Notes under the pieces: generated by a model | Databases searched by the model: none | What the model saw: only the letters and a program-made list of their open reading frames with translations | What the model was told of the DNA's origin: nothing | Part shown: one piece after another, positions 1-6,042 of the stretch | Position numbering within the stretch: the first letter of the stretch is position 1 | Layout: each line of letters opens with the position of its first letter | Assembly: GCA_002307275.1 (NCBI GenBank) | Contig: DBTX01000024.1 | Span: 1-6,611 of the forward strand | DNA length: 6,611 bases | Source: Hungateiclostridiaceae bacterium UBA1305 | GTDB lineage: Bacteria > Bacillota > Clostridia > Acetivibrionales > DTU013 | Direction: 5' to 3' | Program-made: the position numbers and the translations under genes

Positions 1-17
1 TTTACTTAAGTTTCGCG

Positions 18-26
18 TGCTATAAT
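18..26 (+). promoter_or_regulatory. Extended -10 promoter element upstream of the glycosyltransferase gene
   Basis: The sequence TGCTATAAT is a perfect extended -10 element. A -35 at normal spacing would fall at the left edge of the window and cannot be judged. Further TATAAT hexamers lie at 37-42, 57-62 and 71-76, and the last is again an extended form (TGGTATAAT, 68-76). Any of these could start the transcript of the gene at 127. An AGGAGG at 43-48 has no in-frame gene behind it that I can support. Confidence 0.4.
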
Positions 27-126
27 GCTCAGGTTGTATAATAGGAGGATAAGTTATATAATATTAGTGGTATAATTACAAACGGGGATGTTACATTCAT
101 AACACAATTTATGGGGGAAAATAATC

Positions 127-1308
127 ATGCTGTATGTTTGTGTAGCTGTCGGAATACTATTCAGCCTCTTCTGGTGTGCACAACTCATTTTCTTCAGGAT
201 CCACATGAATTGGACAAACCGCTTGATAGAATCGGGCGCGGAAGATGAGAAAACCGGCGTTAGCATCATCCACCCTATCAAGGATCTCGATTTTGAATTG
301 GAGAAAAATCTTCATACCTGGTTTGCGCAGAATTATAAGGGACCGGTTCAGCACATATTCAGTTTTCAGGAGGCCAACGATCCCGCAATTCCGGTAGTCA
401 ATGCCATAATTGCCGGATACCCCGGAATAGACTGTGAGATCATTGTTAATCCGGTAATGCCCGGCCTGAACGGAAAAAGCTCCAATATGGTGCAGGGTAT
501 GAAAAAAGCGAAATACGGTATCGTCATGTTTGGAGATAGTGATATCCGGATAAAACCGGATTTTATCGTCAAGATGGTGCGACCGTTAAAGGACGAAAAT
601 GTCGGGATTACAACCTGCGGACAGGTAAACAGGGGGGGCAGGGACTTCTGGACCCGTTTCTTCACATTTACCCAGAACAGTGAAACGGATTTCATATGGG
701 CTTTCCTGACAAGGGTTGGAATGGATCTGGGCGCGACTGGCGCCGCTTTTGCAATGAGGAAACAATTACTGATGAATATAGGGGGCCTTGAAGCTTTTGG
801 CAGTTCTCTGCTGGAAGATCTCCACCTGGGCAATACACTTTATAAAATGGGCTACAAGCTGATTCTTGGACCGTTTCTGGAATGCAATGTGCAGAAGCTG
901 GCAATGGAAAAGTCCTTTAACTATGCCAGACGTATTGGCGTCGGTATTAAGGCTCATATTGCGGTTGAACTCCCGACATTTGTCCTCATGATCTTCTGGT
1001 ATTGGATCATATTGATACTGGGTTTTGCTTTCCGGAATACAGACGTAATATTCCTTGGCCTCGGTTTTATGGGACTGAGGGTGATACATGGCCTTGTGAT
1101 GCGACTGGTTTCCGGCAACAGGATCATGCCTGCAGATATAATCACACCATTGTTTTTCGATTTGTTTGCGACTTTCTACCTGATATTCTCCTTCAACAAC
1201 AAATATGTTACATGGAGAGGGATCAGGTACGAAGTGAAGAAAGGCGGCTATATTGAGGATTCCGATTATGCTGTGGAGTTGCTTGAGGAAGAACAGGCAA
1301 AAAGTTAA
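127..1308 (+). CDS. Membrane glycosyltransferase family 2, ceramide-glucosyltransferase/HpnI-like
   Basis: This 393-residue protein is probably a membrane-bound processive-type glycosyltransferase (GT-A fold, GT2/GT21-like) that moves a sugar from a nucleotide sugar to a lipid acceptor at the inner face of the cytoplasmic membrane. Residues 2-22 form an N-terminal membrane anchor. The catalytic domain follows, with a metal/nucleotide-binding D137-S-D139 motif, a GATG segment before the conserved IGG (about 218-220), and the E230-D231 acidic pair expected for the catalytic base region. Three hydrophobic segments follow (about 283-302, 305-325 and 336-356). The tail carries WRGIRY (363-368), as seen in this family. 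The usual (Q/R)xxRW motif is degenerate: N265-Y-A-R268-R269. The ATG at 127 is chosen because GGGGG at 113-117 lies 9 nt upstream and an in-frame stop sits at 100-102. The gene stands alone before a terminator. The acceptor cannot be told from the sequence; no hopanoid or sphingolipid genes are present nearby. Confidence 0.85.
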   Translation: MLYVCVAVGILFSLFWCAQLIFFRIHMNWTNRLIESGAEDEKTGVSIIHPIKDLDFELEKNLHTWFAQNYKGPVQHIFSFQEANDPAIPVVNAIIAGYPGIDCEIIVNPVMPGLNGKSSNMVQGMKKAKYGIVMFGDSDIRIKPDFIVKMVRPLKDENVGITTCGQVNRGGRDFWTRFFTFTQNSETDFIWAFLTRVGMDLGATGAAFAMRKQLLMNIGGLEAFGSSLLEDLHLGNTLYKMGYKLILGPFLECNVQKLAMEKSFNYARRIGVGIKAHIAVELPTFVLMIFWYWIILILGFAFRNTDVIFLGLGFMGLRVIHGLVMRLVSGNRIMPADIITPLFFDLFATFYLIFSFNNKYVTWRGIRYEVKKGGYIEDSDYAVELLEEEQAKS

Positions 1309-1370
1309 GTCCTTGCGATAAAGCCTGTACACATAACAGCAAACATGAACAGAATGACAGAATATTTATC

Positions 1371-1396
1371 AGGGCTTCCTCAACGGGAGCCTTTTT
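1371..1396 (+). terminator. Rho-independent terminator after the glycosyltransferase gene
   Basis: A stem GGCTTCC (1373-1379) pairs with GGGAGCC (1385-1391), with one G-U pair and a five-base loop. A run of five T (1392-1396) follows, then GCG and four more T. It sits about 60 bases past the stop codon and ends a single-gene transcript. Confidence 0.85.
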
Positions 1397-1451
1397 GCGT
1401 TTTATTGTTTATCCCCAAATGGAAGGGAAAAGTTATCGGCAATTATACATA

Positions 1452-1498
1452 ACACTGAAGTAGAGATTTATCCATACACTGAAGTAGAGATTTACCCA
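1452..1498. repeat. Two tandem copies of a 24-bp direct repeat
   Basis: The units at 1452-1475 and 1476-1498 share the core ACACTGAAGTAGAGATTTA followed by TCCA or CCCA, with a single difference in the shared length. No coding frame accounts for it. Tandem short repeats of this kind can mark the ends of some insertion sequences, but no transposase is present, so the origin is unknown. It lies in the 353-bp spacer between the terminator and the lipoprotein gene. Confidence 0.8.
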
Positions 1499-1539
1499 CT
1501 TTGTTCACTATATAAAACCTCTTTTTATTCCAATCAAAA

Positions 1540-1550
1540 TATAATATAAT
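1540..1550 (+). promoter_or_regulatory. Possible -10 region for the lipoprotein gene
   Basis: Two overlapping TATAAT hexamers (1540-1545 and 1545-1550) lie about 110 bases before the chosen start. No good -35 is seen: the best at 17-bp spacing is the T-rich hexamer at 1522-1527. The assignment rests on the -10 matches and on the lack of another candidate between the upstream terminator and the gene. The rest of the spacer (1309-1661) shows only the terminator and the 24-bp repeat. Confidence 0.3.
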
Positions 1551-1661
1551 TGCAATGTAAATTTACTCTATATGGAAAACATGGACGGAAATACGTAGAG
1601 TGATTAGAGTTACATGTTCATATTACCTGATTTGATTCATAACGAAGGGCAGGTCCGAATA

Positions 1662-3902
1662 ATGAAAAGAGTATTTATGAGTTTGATAATCGTTTTATTA
1701 TTGTTCAGCCAAACAGCTTGTACGGATAATAATGCAAAGGCTTCGAGTGCCGCAGCACCGAATTATGTTGTCAAGGATATTACAGAAAGCCTTGGGCTCA
1801 AAGCGGTCAACAGTATCAAAATGAATGCAAAAAATCAGTTGGTCATATATGATAACAGCGATGGATCAAACAGGTATATCCTGGTTGATGCCGGCGGCAA
1901 GGCTGTAAATGAAATAAAATGTGACTTTAAAGGTGATGGCCGGGTGTTTGCAATGGATGCAAATGATAATCTTTACATACTTGAACAAAACCCCGTTGTA
2001 AATGACAAAACCTATAAAGTAACTGAAAACAGCAGGCAGCTGTTGGTGTACGATTCCAAAGGCGAAAAACTGAAGAGCGTTGAACTGGGTAAGGTTGTAA
2101 TGCAAAAGGATGAAAATATATATATTCAGGACATGTCGATTGATTCCAGAGGGGTTATCTATCTTGTTAAGAATAATGAAAGTCCGGAACTGATCGATGA
2201 GAACGGAAAAGCGTTAAAGAATCCACTCTCCGGGGTATACAGCTTTCTCGATATTGATGAAAAGGATAATATTATTGCAGGATCAACCGGTGCCAACGGT
2301 GTAAAATCATTTATTGCATGTATGGATTCAAAAAGCGGGAAGGCAATATGGAAAAAGGAGTTGGAGGTTGGTATCTACATACGTTCAATATGTTATAACA
2401 GGGCAGATAAATGTATTTATGCGGTTACTGAAAAAGGTGTGGACAAGTATGACTCCAAAGGGAACTTATCAGGTACGGTACTGGAATTTATGAAGTACAA
2501 TCTTATAGGCGACCGGACTTATATCAACGGGATGGGTATGGATTCATCCGGAAGCCTGTATTTTCTGATTTATGAAGAGAATGCTGCGAAAGTCAAAAAG
2601 TTCGAAATCGGAGATGAAAAAACGCAGACAGACAATTCTGTAACAAATCAAAAGACACCTGTAGAAAAAAAGGTAATCACGCTGGCTGCGCATTTTTCCG
2701 ACAGATGGCTGGAGTCGGCGGTCTCTGCATTTCAGAAGGAACACCCGGATATCGAGATAAGTGTCAAGGATTATAAGGCGGCTTATTATGGCGGGGGAGA
2801 CACTGTCGAAGAAGCAGGGAAAAGAGAAGAAGAATTTGTAAAGACTCTCAATACTGAACTTATGACGGGTAAGGGACCGGACATTGTCTATTTTGCAGGG
2901 CTGCCGTATAGAAAATATATCGATAAAAAAGCGTTTGTAAATCTCAGTGACCTGATGGAGAAAGATAATAAATTCAACAAGGCGGAACTGAACTCCACGA
3001 TCCTTGATGCAATAAAGTATAAAGGCGGATTGTATGTAATCCCGATTAACTACCAATTCGAAATGATGGTCGCCAATAAATCGATCCTGGACAAGGAAAA
3101 TATCAAAATTGATGATATGAACTGGACCTGGGATGACTTTATTCAAATAGCGCAGAAGGTTACAAAGGATACGAATAACGATGGTGCTATTGATCAGTAT
3201 GCAATGGCAGGAAGAGGAAACGGTCTATTCACTTACTTGTTCAGCAGTACTATCGGCAAATACGTCGATTTGGATAAAAAAACTGCCAGCTTTGACAGTA
3301 AGGACTTTATCAATTTGCTTTATACATGTAAAAACTTCAATGACAAGAAATTATTCTTTAAAGCAGATGACTGGCAACAAATCGTAGATATGTCGTCAAG
3401 AGGAGGCGTCGTGTTCAACACTGCCGGTTCTTCCAGCTATTATATGGCTAAATACTACAAGGATTCGGTATTTTCCGGTGAGATTTATATGCTGCATATG
3501 CCTTCGGATGAAGCAGCCGGATCACGGAAAATCAGATTTGATCTCGGGAATATGTTTGCAATAAACAGTAACTCCAAATTCCAGAATGAATCCTGGGAAT
3601 TCATGAAAGTACTGCTGTCAAAGCAAATGCAGTCGTCGACGGAATTACAGAACGGCTTTCCGGTTAATAATGAAGCGCTCAGGGAGAGCGCGAAATTCGG
3701 CGCTGAGACTTTGAAAATACCACAGAAGGATATTGATGTCATTGATAAATTATTGGCCGATGTGGGTGAATATCAATATGATGACGGACAGGCCAGCAAA
3801 ATTGTTTCTGCAGAAGTCAACGATTTCTTTTCAGGGAAAAAGTCTGCCGAGGAAACAGCGAAGAGCATTCAAAATAAAGCAACCACTGCTCTTAATGAAT
3901 AG
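1662..3902 (+). CDS. Lipoprotein with beta-propeller-like N-terminal half fused to an ABC solute-binding domain
   Basis: This 746-residue protein is probably anchored to the outer face of the membrane and binds a solute, most likely a sugar, for an ABC importer. The signal is MKR plus a hydrophobic stretch ending in SQTAC, so lipidation would be on C20. Residues about 35-315 contain repeated Asp-rich beta motifs (such as DANDNLYIL, DSRGVIYLV and DSSGSLYFL) typical of NHL/WD-like propeller blades. A polar linker (about 317-337) leads to a family-1 solute-binding domain from V338 to the end, with GKGPDIVYF around D407 and a DxNxDGxxD calcium-loop-like motif at D503-D511. Near the C-terminus, WEFMKVLLS and GFPVN match the family. 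The ATG at 1662 is preferred: AGGGCAGG lies 8-10 nt upstream and it yields a clean signal peptide. An in-frame ATG at 1614 would add 16 residues with a weak ribosome site. Ordinary solute-binding proteins are about 400-450 residues, so the N-terminal half is an addition. No permease or ATPase gene adjoins it. Confidence 0.85.
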   Translation: MKRVFMSLIIVLLLFSQTACTDNNAKASSAAAPNYVVKDITESLGLKAVNSIKMNAKNQLVIYDNSDGSNRYILVDAGGKAVNEIKCDFKGDGRVFAMDANDNLYILEQNPVVNDKTYKVTENSRQLLVYDSKGEKLKSVELGKVVMQKDENIYIQDMSIDSRGVIYLVKNNESPELIDENGKALKNPLSGVYSFLDIDEKDNIIAGSTGANGVKSFIACMDSKSGKAIWKKELEVGIYIRSICYNRADKCIYAVTEKGVDKYDSKGNLSGTVLEFMKYNLIGDRTYINGMGMDSSGSLYFLIYEENAAKVKKFEIGDEKTQTDNSVTNQKTPVEKKVITLAAHFSDRWLESAVSAFQKEHPDIEISVKDYKAAYYGGGDTVEEAGKREEEFVKTLNTELMTGKGPDIVYFAGLPYRKYIDKKAFVNLSDLMEKDNKFNKAELNSTILDAIKYKGGLYVIPINYQFEMMVANKSILDKENIKIDDMNWTWDDFIQIAQKVTKDTNNDGAIDQYAMAGRGNGLFTYLFSSTIGKYVDLDKKTASFDSKDFINLLYTCKNFNDKKLFFKADDWQQIVDMSSRGGVVFNTAGSSSYYMAKYYKDSVFSGEIYMLHMPSDEAAGSRKIRFDLGNMFAINSNSKFQNESWEFMKVLLSKQMQSSTELQNGFPVNNEALRESAKFGAETLKIPQKDIDVIDKLLADVGEYQYDDGQASKIVSAEVNDFFSGKKSAEETAKSIQNKATTALNE

Positions 3903-3940
3903 CTTTAAAGAAGGATGGCACAGTATGGGACCGGGGAGAC

Positions 3941-4020
3941 AATTCATTAGGCCAAATGGCGATTCATTAGGCCAAATGGCGATTCATTAGACCGGATGGC
4001 GATTCATAAGGCCAGATGGC
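3941..4020. repeat. Four tandem copies of a 20-bp repeat
   Basis: Units run 3941-3960, 3961-3980, 3981-4000 and 4001-4020, with the consensus GATTCATTAGGCCAAATGGC. The first two differ by one base; the last two carry two to three changes each. A decayed fifth start (AATTCCGGTTAATG) follows at 4021. The array begins about 40 bases after the lipoprotein stop codon and lies between two convergent genes. Each of the first two units holds a small dyad, GCCA-AA-TGGC. There are no spacers, so it is not a CRISPR array. It may be a variable-number repeat or the relic of a mobile element end. Confidence 0.9.
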
Positions 4021-4072
4021 AATTCCGGTTAATGACAAGTTTGCTCCGGTTAAGGCAATATAGTAAATAAAG

Positions 4073-4093
4073 GGAGCTCTTCATCAGAGCTCC
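4073..4093 (-). terminator. Terminator hairpin for the acyltransferase gene, possibly bidirectional
   Basis: A perfect 8-bp inverted repeat, GGAGCTCT (4073-4080) and AGAGCTCC (4086-4093), has a five-base loop. Read on the minus strand it is followed by CCTTTATTTA, a moderate T tract. The last codons and the TGA stop of the acyltransferase gene (4084-4086) lie inside the hairpin. On the plus strand the tail is poorer in T, but the hairpin may also help end the lipoprotein transcript, for which no other terminator is seen. Confidence 0.65.
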
Positions 4094-5211
4094 TTCCTAT
4101 ATATTCTGTAAGTCTTGTAATGTATCGCACCGGTGCCTTCTATATCCGCGCGCATTCTAAGGTTCGTCTCTCCGATGGTGGAACCTTCGCCCCACGTATA
4201 GCCTTTCGTAAGGCCGTTGCTAAACGTAAAATGGTACATGGCATAGGACACGCCCTTGTTTCTGAATTCTGGAATAACAAACATTGCAAACATTCGCGCA
4301 GCTTTTATCCTGCGTTTGTACCACATGTATTTAAGAGCAGAAAGCGGGGTAATCCTGCCATTGAGATGGAGGAGCACCTGATTGTAATCCGGCAGTGCGA
4401 TTCCGAAACCGATCGCTTCGTCGCCGCTGCGGGCAATTGGTACCAGATCCGGGTCCGCCATACCAATAAGTCTTGCGGCCATTTCACCGACCTCTTCAAG
4501 GGTCGGCGGGACAAGGTCGGGCCATTCCTCCGGCATTGCTTTATCCATGACATGTTTAAGCGCTTTGATTTCATTTTGCATATCCCTGGTATTTATCGGT
4601 TCGACGCTGAAGCCGTAGCGTTTCTGTGCATATTCTATCACTTTGGTGGGATCTTTCCTGAACATGTTATCAGGGCTCAGATAATAGGCGAAAACGTCAT
4701 AATCCTTGACAAAGCCGTACTTATCCATCAGCTCTGCATAATAGGACGGATTATACGAATTCATGAGGACTGGCGGCCTGTCGAAACAATTGATCAGCAG
4801 CCCCTTATTTTCATCACCGTCCGTACCTGTGATAGCTGTGGGACCACAGACAAAATCAGCACCGTTTTGCCTTGCCCAGTCGAATGCCGTATCAAAAAGA
4901 AGCTTTGCAGCCCCGTAGTCATTCATGCATTCAAACAGGGAGAAGAACGCCATATTCATATTCTTCTTGCGGTTCAGATTCGCGTCCATACCGGCATAGA
5001 TCCTTCCGACTGGTTTACCGTCAGCCAGCACCAGAAACATCTCATGTTCTATCTTCTGCAGAGTAGGGTTGCGGAGTGTATCCAGGGAAGTCCTCAGGTC
5101 GTTTATCATAGGCGGCACCCAACATCTGTCGCCTTTATATATTTTCCATGGCAGTTCTAGAAATTGCTTCATTTCAGCTTTAGAAACTACTTTTCCAATC
5201 TCAAGTTTCAT
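4084..5211 (-). CDS. GNAT-like N-acyltransferase, two-lobed, substrate unknown
   Basis: This 375-residue protein belongs to a family of cytoplasmic acyl-CoA N-acyltransferase-like proteins with two GNAT-type lobes. The N-terminal lobe (about 3-175) includes the segments FLVLADGKPVGRIYAG (59-74), FFSLFECMNDYGAAKLLFD (89-107) and GPTAITGTDGDENKGLLI (123-140), and then PPVLMNSYNPSYY, a pattern I recognise from this family. The C-terminal lobe (about 200-372) holds MFVIPEFRNKGVSYAMY (310-326). There R317-N-K-G320-V-S322 stands where GNAT enzymes have (Q/R)xxGx(G/A) for the acyl-CoA pyrophosphate, with Ser in the last position. The start at 5211 is chosen because GGAGG (complement of 5221-5225) lies 9 nt upstream. 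A longer in-frame start at 5259 falls inside the neighbouring repeat and is not credible. The gene stands alone, convergent with the lipoprotein gene. No clear promoter is seen upstream. The substrate is not predictable. Confidence 0.8.
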   Translation of the reverse strand: MKLEIGKVVSKAEMKQFLELPWKIYKGDRCWVPPMINDLRTSLDTLRNPTLQKIEHEMFLVLADGKPVGRIYAGMDANLNRKKNMNMAFFSLFECMNDYGAAKLLFDTAFDWARQNGADFVCGPTAITGTDGDENKGLLINCFDRPPVLMNSYNPSYYAELMDKYGFVKDYDVFAYYLSPDNMFRKDPTKVIEYAQKRYGFSVEPINTRDMQNEIKALKHVMDKAMPEEWPDLVPPTLEEVGEMAARLIGMADPDLVPIARSGDEAIGFGIALPDYNQVLLHLNGRITPLSALKYMWYKRRIKAARMFAMFVIPEFRNKGVSYAMYHFTFSNGLTKGYTWGEGSTIGETNLRMRADIEGTGAIHYKTYRIYRKEL

Positions 5212-5245
5212 TAACAAATACCTCCGCTGATGTGAGAGAAGTAAC

Positions 5246-5272
5246 TGCTTTAGCGTCAAAAGGGGACATTCC
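5246..5272. repeat. Partial copy of the 69-bp repeat, interrupted
   Basis: These 27 bases are identical to 5395-5421 in the first full 69-bp unit. The match stops just after GGGGACATTCC, where a different 109-bp block (5273-5381) takes the place of the usual 29-bp interior. The normal GGTGTGTCC then resumes at 5382. It is therefore best read as the left half of a hairpin unit with a replaced interior. Confidence 0.8.
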
Positions 5273-5277
5273 GAAAC

Positions 5278-5312
5278 TGCAGAGAGCAGAAACCAGATAT
5301 CAGAGAATAGAC
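5278..5312 (+). repeat. Heptanucleotide array, five units (NNCAGAR type), left arm
   Basis: The five consecutive heptamers are TGCAGAG, AGCAGAA, ACCAGAT, ATCAGAG and AATAGAC. They share a CAGA core at a strict 7-bp period, with the last unit changed to TAGA. The array faces an inverted array at 5342-5376, and the two can pair imperfectly (24 of 35 positions by my count). Confidence 0.7.
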
Positions 5313-5341
5313 CTAAAGTAATGCTTCAGAGGATGGCTGAA

Positions 5342-5376
5342 ATCTGATTTCTGACCTCTGTTCTCTGATCTCTGTT
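5342..5376 (-). repeat. Heptanucleotide array, five units (NNCAGAR type), right arm
   Basis: Read on the minus strand the five heptamers are AACAGAG, ATCAGAG, AACAGAG, GTCAGAA and ATCAGAT, again in a strict 7-bp period. The array is exactly 35 bp, as is its partner at 5278-5312. The 29-bp centre between them ends in a small hairpin, TTCAG (5325-5329) with CTGAA (5337-5341). The arrangement suggests a long imperfect stem. Confidence 0.75.
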
Positions 5377-5381
5377 CTTCC

Positions 5382-5597
5382 GGTGTGTCCAAGTTGCTTT
5401 AGCGTCAAAAGGGGACATTCCTCAGACCCCAGCGACACACTCCCTGTTGAGGTGTGTCCAAGTTGCTTTAGCGTCAAAAGGGGACATTCCTCAGACTCCA
5501 GCGATACACTCCCTGTTGAGGTGTGTCCAAGTTGCTTTAGCGTCAAAAGGGGACATTCCTCAGACCCCAGCGACATACTTCCTGTTGAGGTGTGTCC
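5382..5597. repeat. Three tandem 69-bp REP-like repeats plus a partial copy
   Basis: Full units run 5382-5450, 5451-5519 and 5520-5588; a partial copy (GGTGTGTCC) ends at 5597. Units 2 and 3 each differ from unit 1 by two C-to-T changes. Each unit holds half-sites GGACATTCCTCA and TGAGGTGTGTCC that pair at 10 of 12 positions. In the last unit the arms extend to 16 nt: AAGGGGACATTCCTCA (5547-5562) and TGAGGTGTGTCCCCTT (5586-5601), matching at 14 of 16. This resembles REP/BIME-type intergenic elements, but no transposase is in view. Together with the interrupted copy and the heptad block it fills most of the gap 5212-5743. Confidence 0.9.
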
Positions 5598-5629
5598 CCT
5601 TACATTATTACATTATAACATGTATGCAG

Positions 5630-5645
5630 AATATTGGCTAATATT
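5630..5645. promoter_or_regulatory. Possible operator: AATATT dyad overlapping the yerC-like promoter
   Basis: Two AATATT half-sites (5630-5635 and 5640-5645) are 10 bp apart, one helical turn. Each is followed by G, so they form a direct repeat AATATTG as well as a dyad. The right half overlaps the -35 hexamer at 5644-5649. A regulator bound here could block the promoter, perhaps the YerC-like protein itself. This is inference from position only. Confidence 0.25.
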
Positions 5646-5672
5646 GACTATGACAAAAAAAGCTGGTATTGT
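5644..5672 (+). promoter_or_regulatory. Promoter for the yerC-like/secA cluster
   Basis: The -35 is TTGACT (5644-5649, five of six to consensus). A 17-bp spacer leads to the -10 TATTGT (5667-5672, four of six), preceded by TGG, which gives an extended -10. Transcription would start near 5679, leaving a leader of about 65 nt before the ATG at 5744. Confidence 0.65.
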
Positions 5673-5743
5673 AGTCTCATAAAACAATTTAATATTTTAC
5701 CGTATTAAAGTGATGGTTTTGCTTGAACAGGAGTGATCCTTGC

Positions 5744-6040
5744 ATGAATTCTAAAATACAGGACCAGTTGACGGATGGATTATTCGAAGCGATACTTCTT
5801 TTGGAGAATACAGAAGAATGCTATAATTTTTTTGAGGATATCTGTACAGTTTCTGAAATAAAAGCCATGGCCCAGAGACTGGAAGTGGCCAAAATGCTCA
5901 AAGCGGGTTATACTTATATGGATATCAGCGAGAAAACGGGTGCAAGCACTGCGACGATCAGCAGGGTGAACAGATGCCTTCATTATGGTGCTGACGGTTA
6001 TAAAACGGTGATTGAACGGCTCGAAGAGAAAGGAAGATAA
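5744..6040 (+). CDS. yerC: YerC/YecD family TrpR-like transcriptional regulator
   Basis: This 98-residue protein is a small, all-helical DNA-binding protein of the TrpR-related YerC family. The segment EDICTVSEIKAMAQRLEVAKML (31-52) is the family hallmark, and the helix-turn-helix follows as YTYMDISEKTGASTATISRVNRCL (56-79). The family is usually about 100 residues, so it looks complete. The start at 5744 is chosen because AGGAGTGA (5729-5736) sits 10 nt upstream; a TTG at 5723 would lie before that ribosome site. The target genes and any ligand are unknown; tryptophan binding should not be assumed. It is the first gene after a good promoter and is followed two bases later by the next gene, so it probably heads an operon that reads into secA. 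Confidence 0.88.
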   Translation: MNSKIQDQLTDGLFEAILLLENTEECYNFFEDICTVSEIKAMAQRLEVAKMLKAGYTYMDISEKTGASTATISRVNRCLHYGADGYKTVIERLEEKGR

Positions 6041-6042
6041 TT

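Noticed and set aside
111..248. Out-of-frame short open frame from the ATG at 111
   Set aside because: It starts in the ribosome site of the glycosyltransferase gene, has no ribosome site of its own, and runs inside the real gene in another frame.
766..1332. Minus-strand open frame under the glycosyltransferase gene
   Set aside because: It lies opposite a clear coding gene with family motifs, and its product looks like no known protein.
1614..1661. Longer N-terminus of the lipoprotein starting at 1614
   Set aside because: It has no good ribosome site and would put charged residues before a clean lipoprotein signal that begins at 1662.
3733..3990. Plus-strand open frame running from the end of the lipoprotein gene into the 20-bp repeat
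   Set aside because: It overlaps a well-supported gene in another frame and ends in repeat sequence, with no ribosome site.
4120..5160. Long plus-strand open frame of about 346 codons
   Set aside because: It is antisense to the acyltransferase gene, has unlikely composition (rich in His, Arg and Cys), and lacks a ribosome site.
5212..5259. Longer N-terminus of the acyltransferase starting at 5259
   Set aside because: The extra 16 codons come from the 69-bp repeat sequence, and the GGAGG at 5221-5225 fits the start at 5211.
3941..5597. CRISPR arrays at the 20-bp and 69-bp repeats
   Set aside because: The units abut each other without unique spacers, and no cas genes are present.
5313..5682. 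Open frames on both strands across the 69-bp repeats, giving 23-residue repeat peptides
   Set aside because: The period of 69 is a multiple of three, so any frame without a stop in one unit stays open in all. There are no ribosome sites, and the changes between units do not respect codons.
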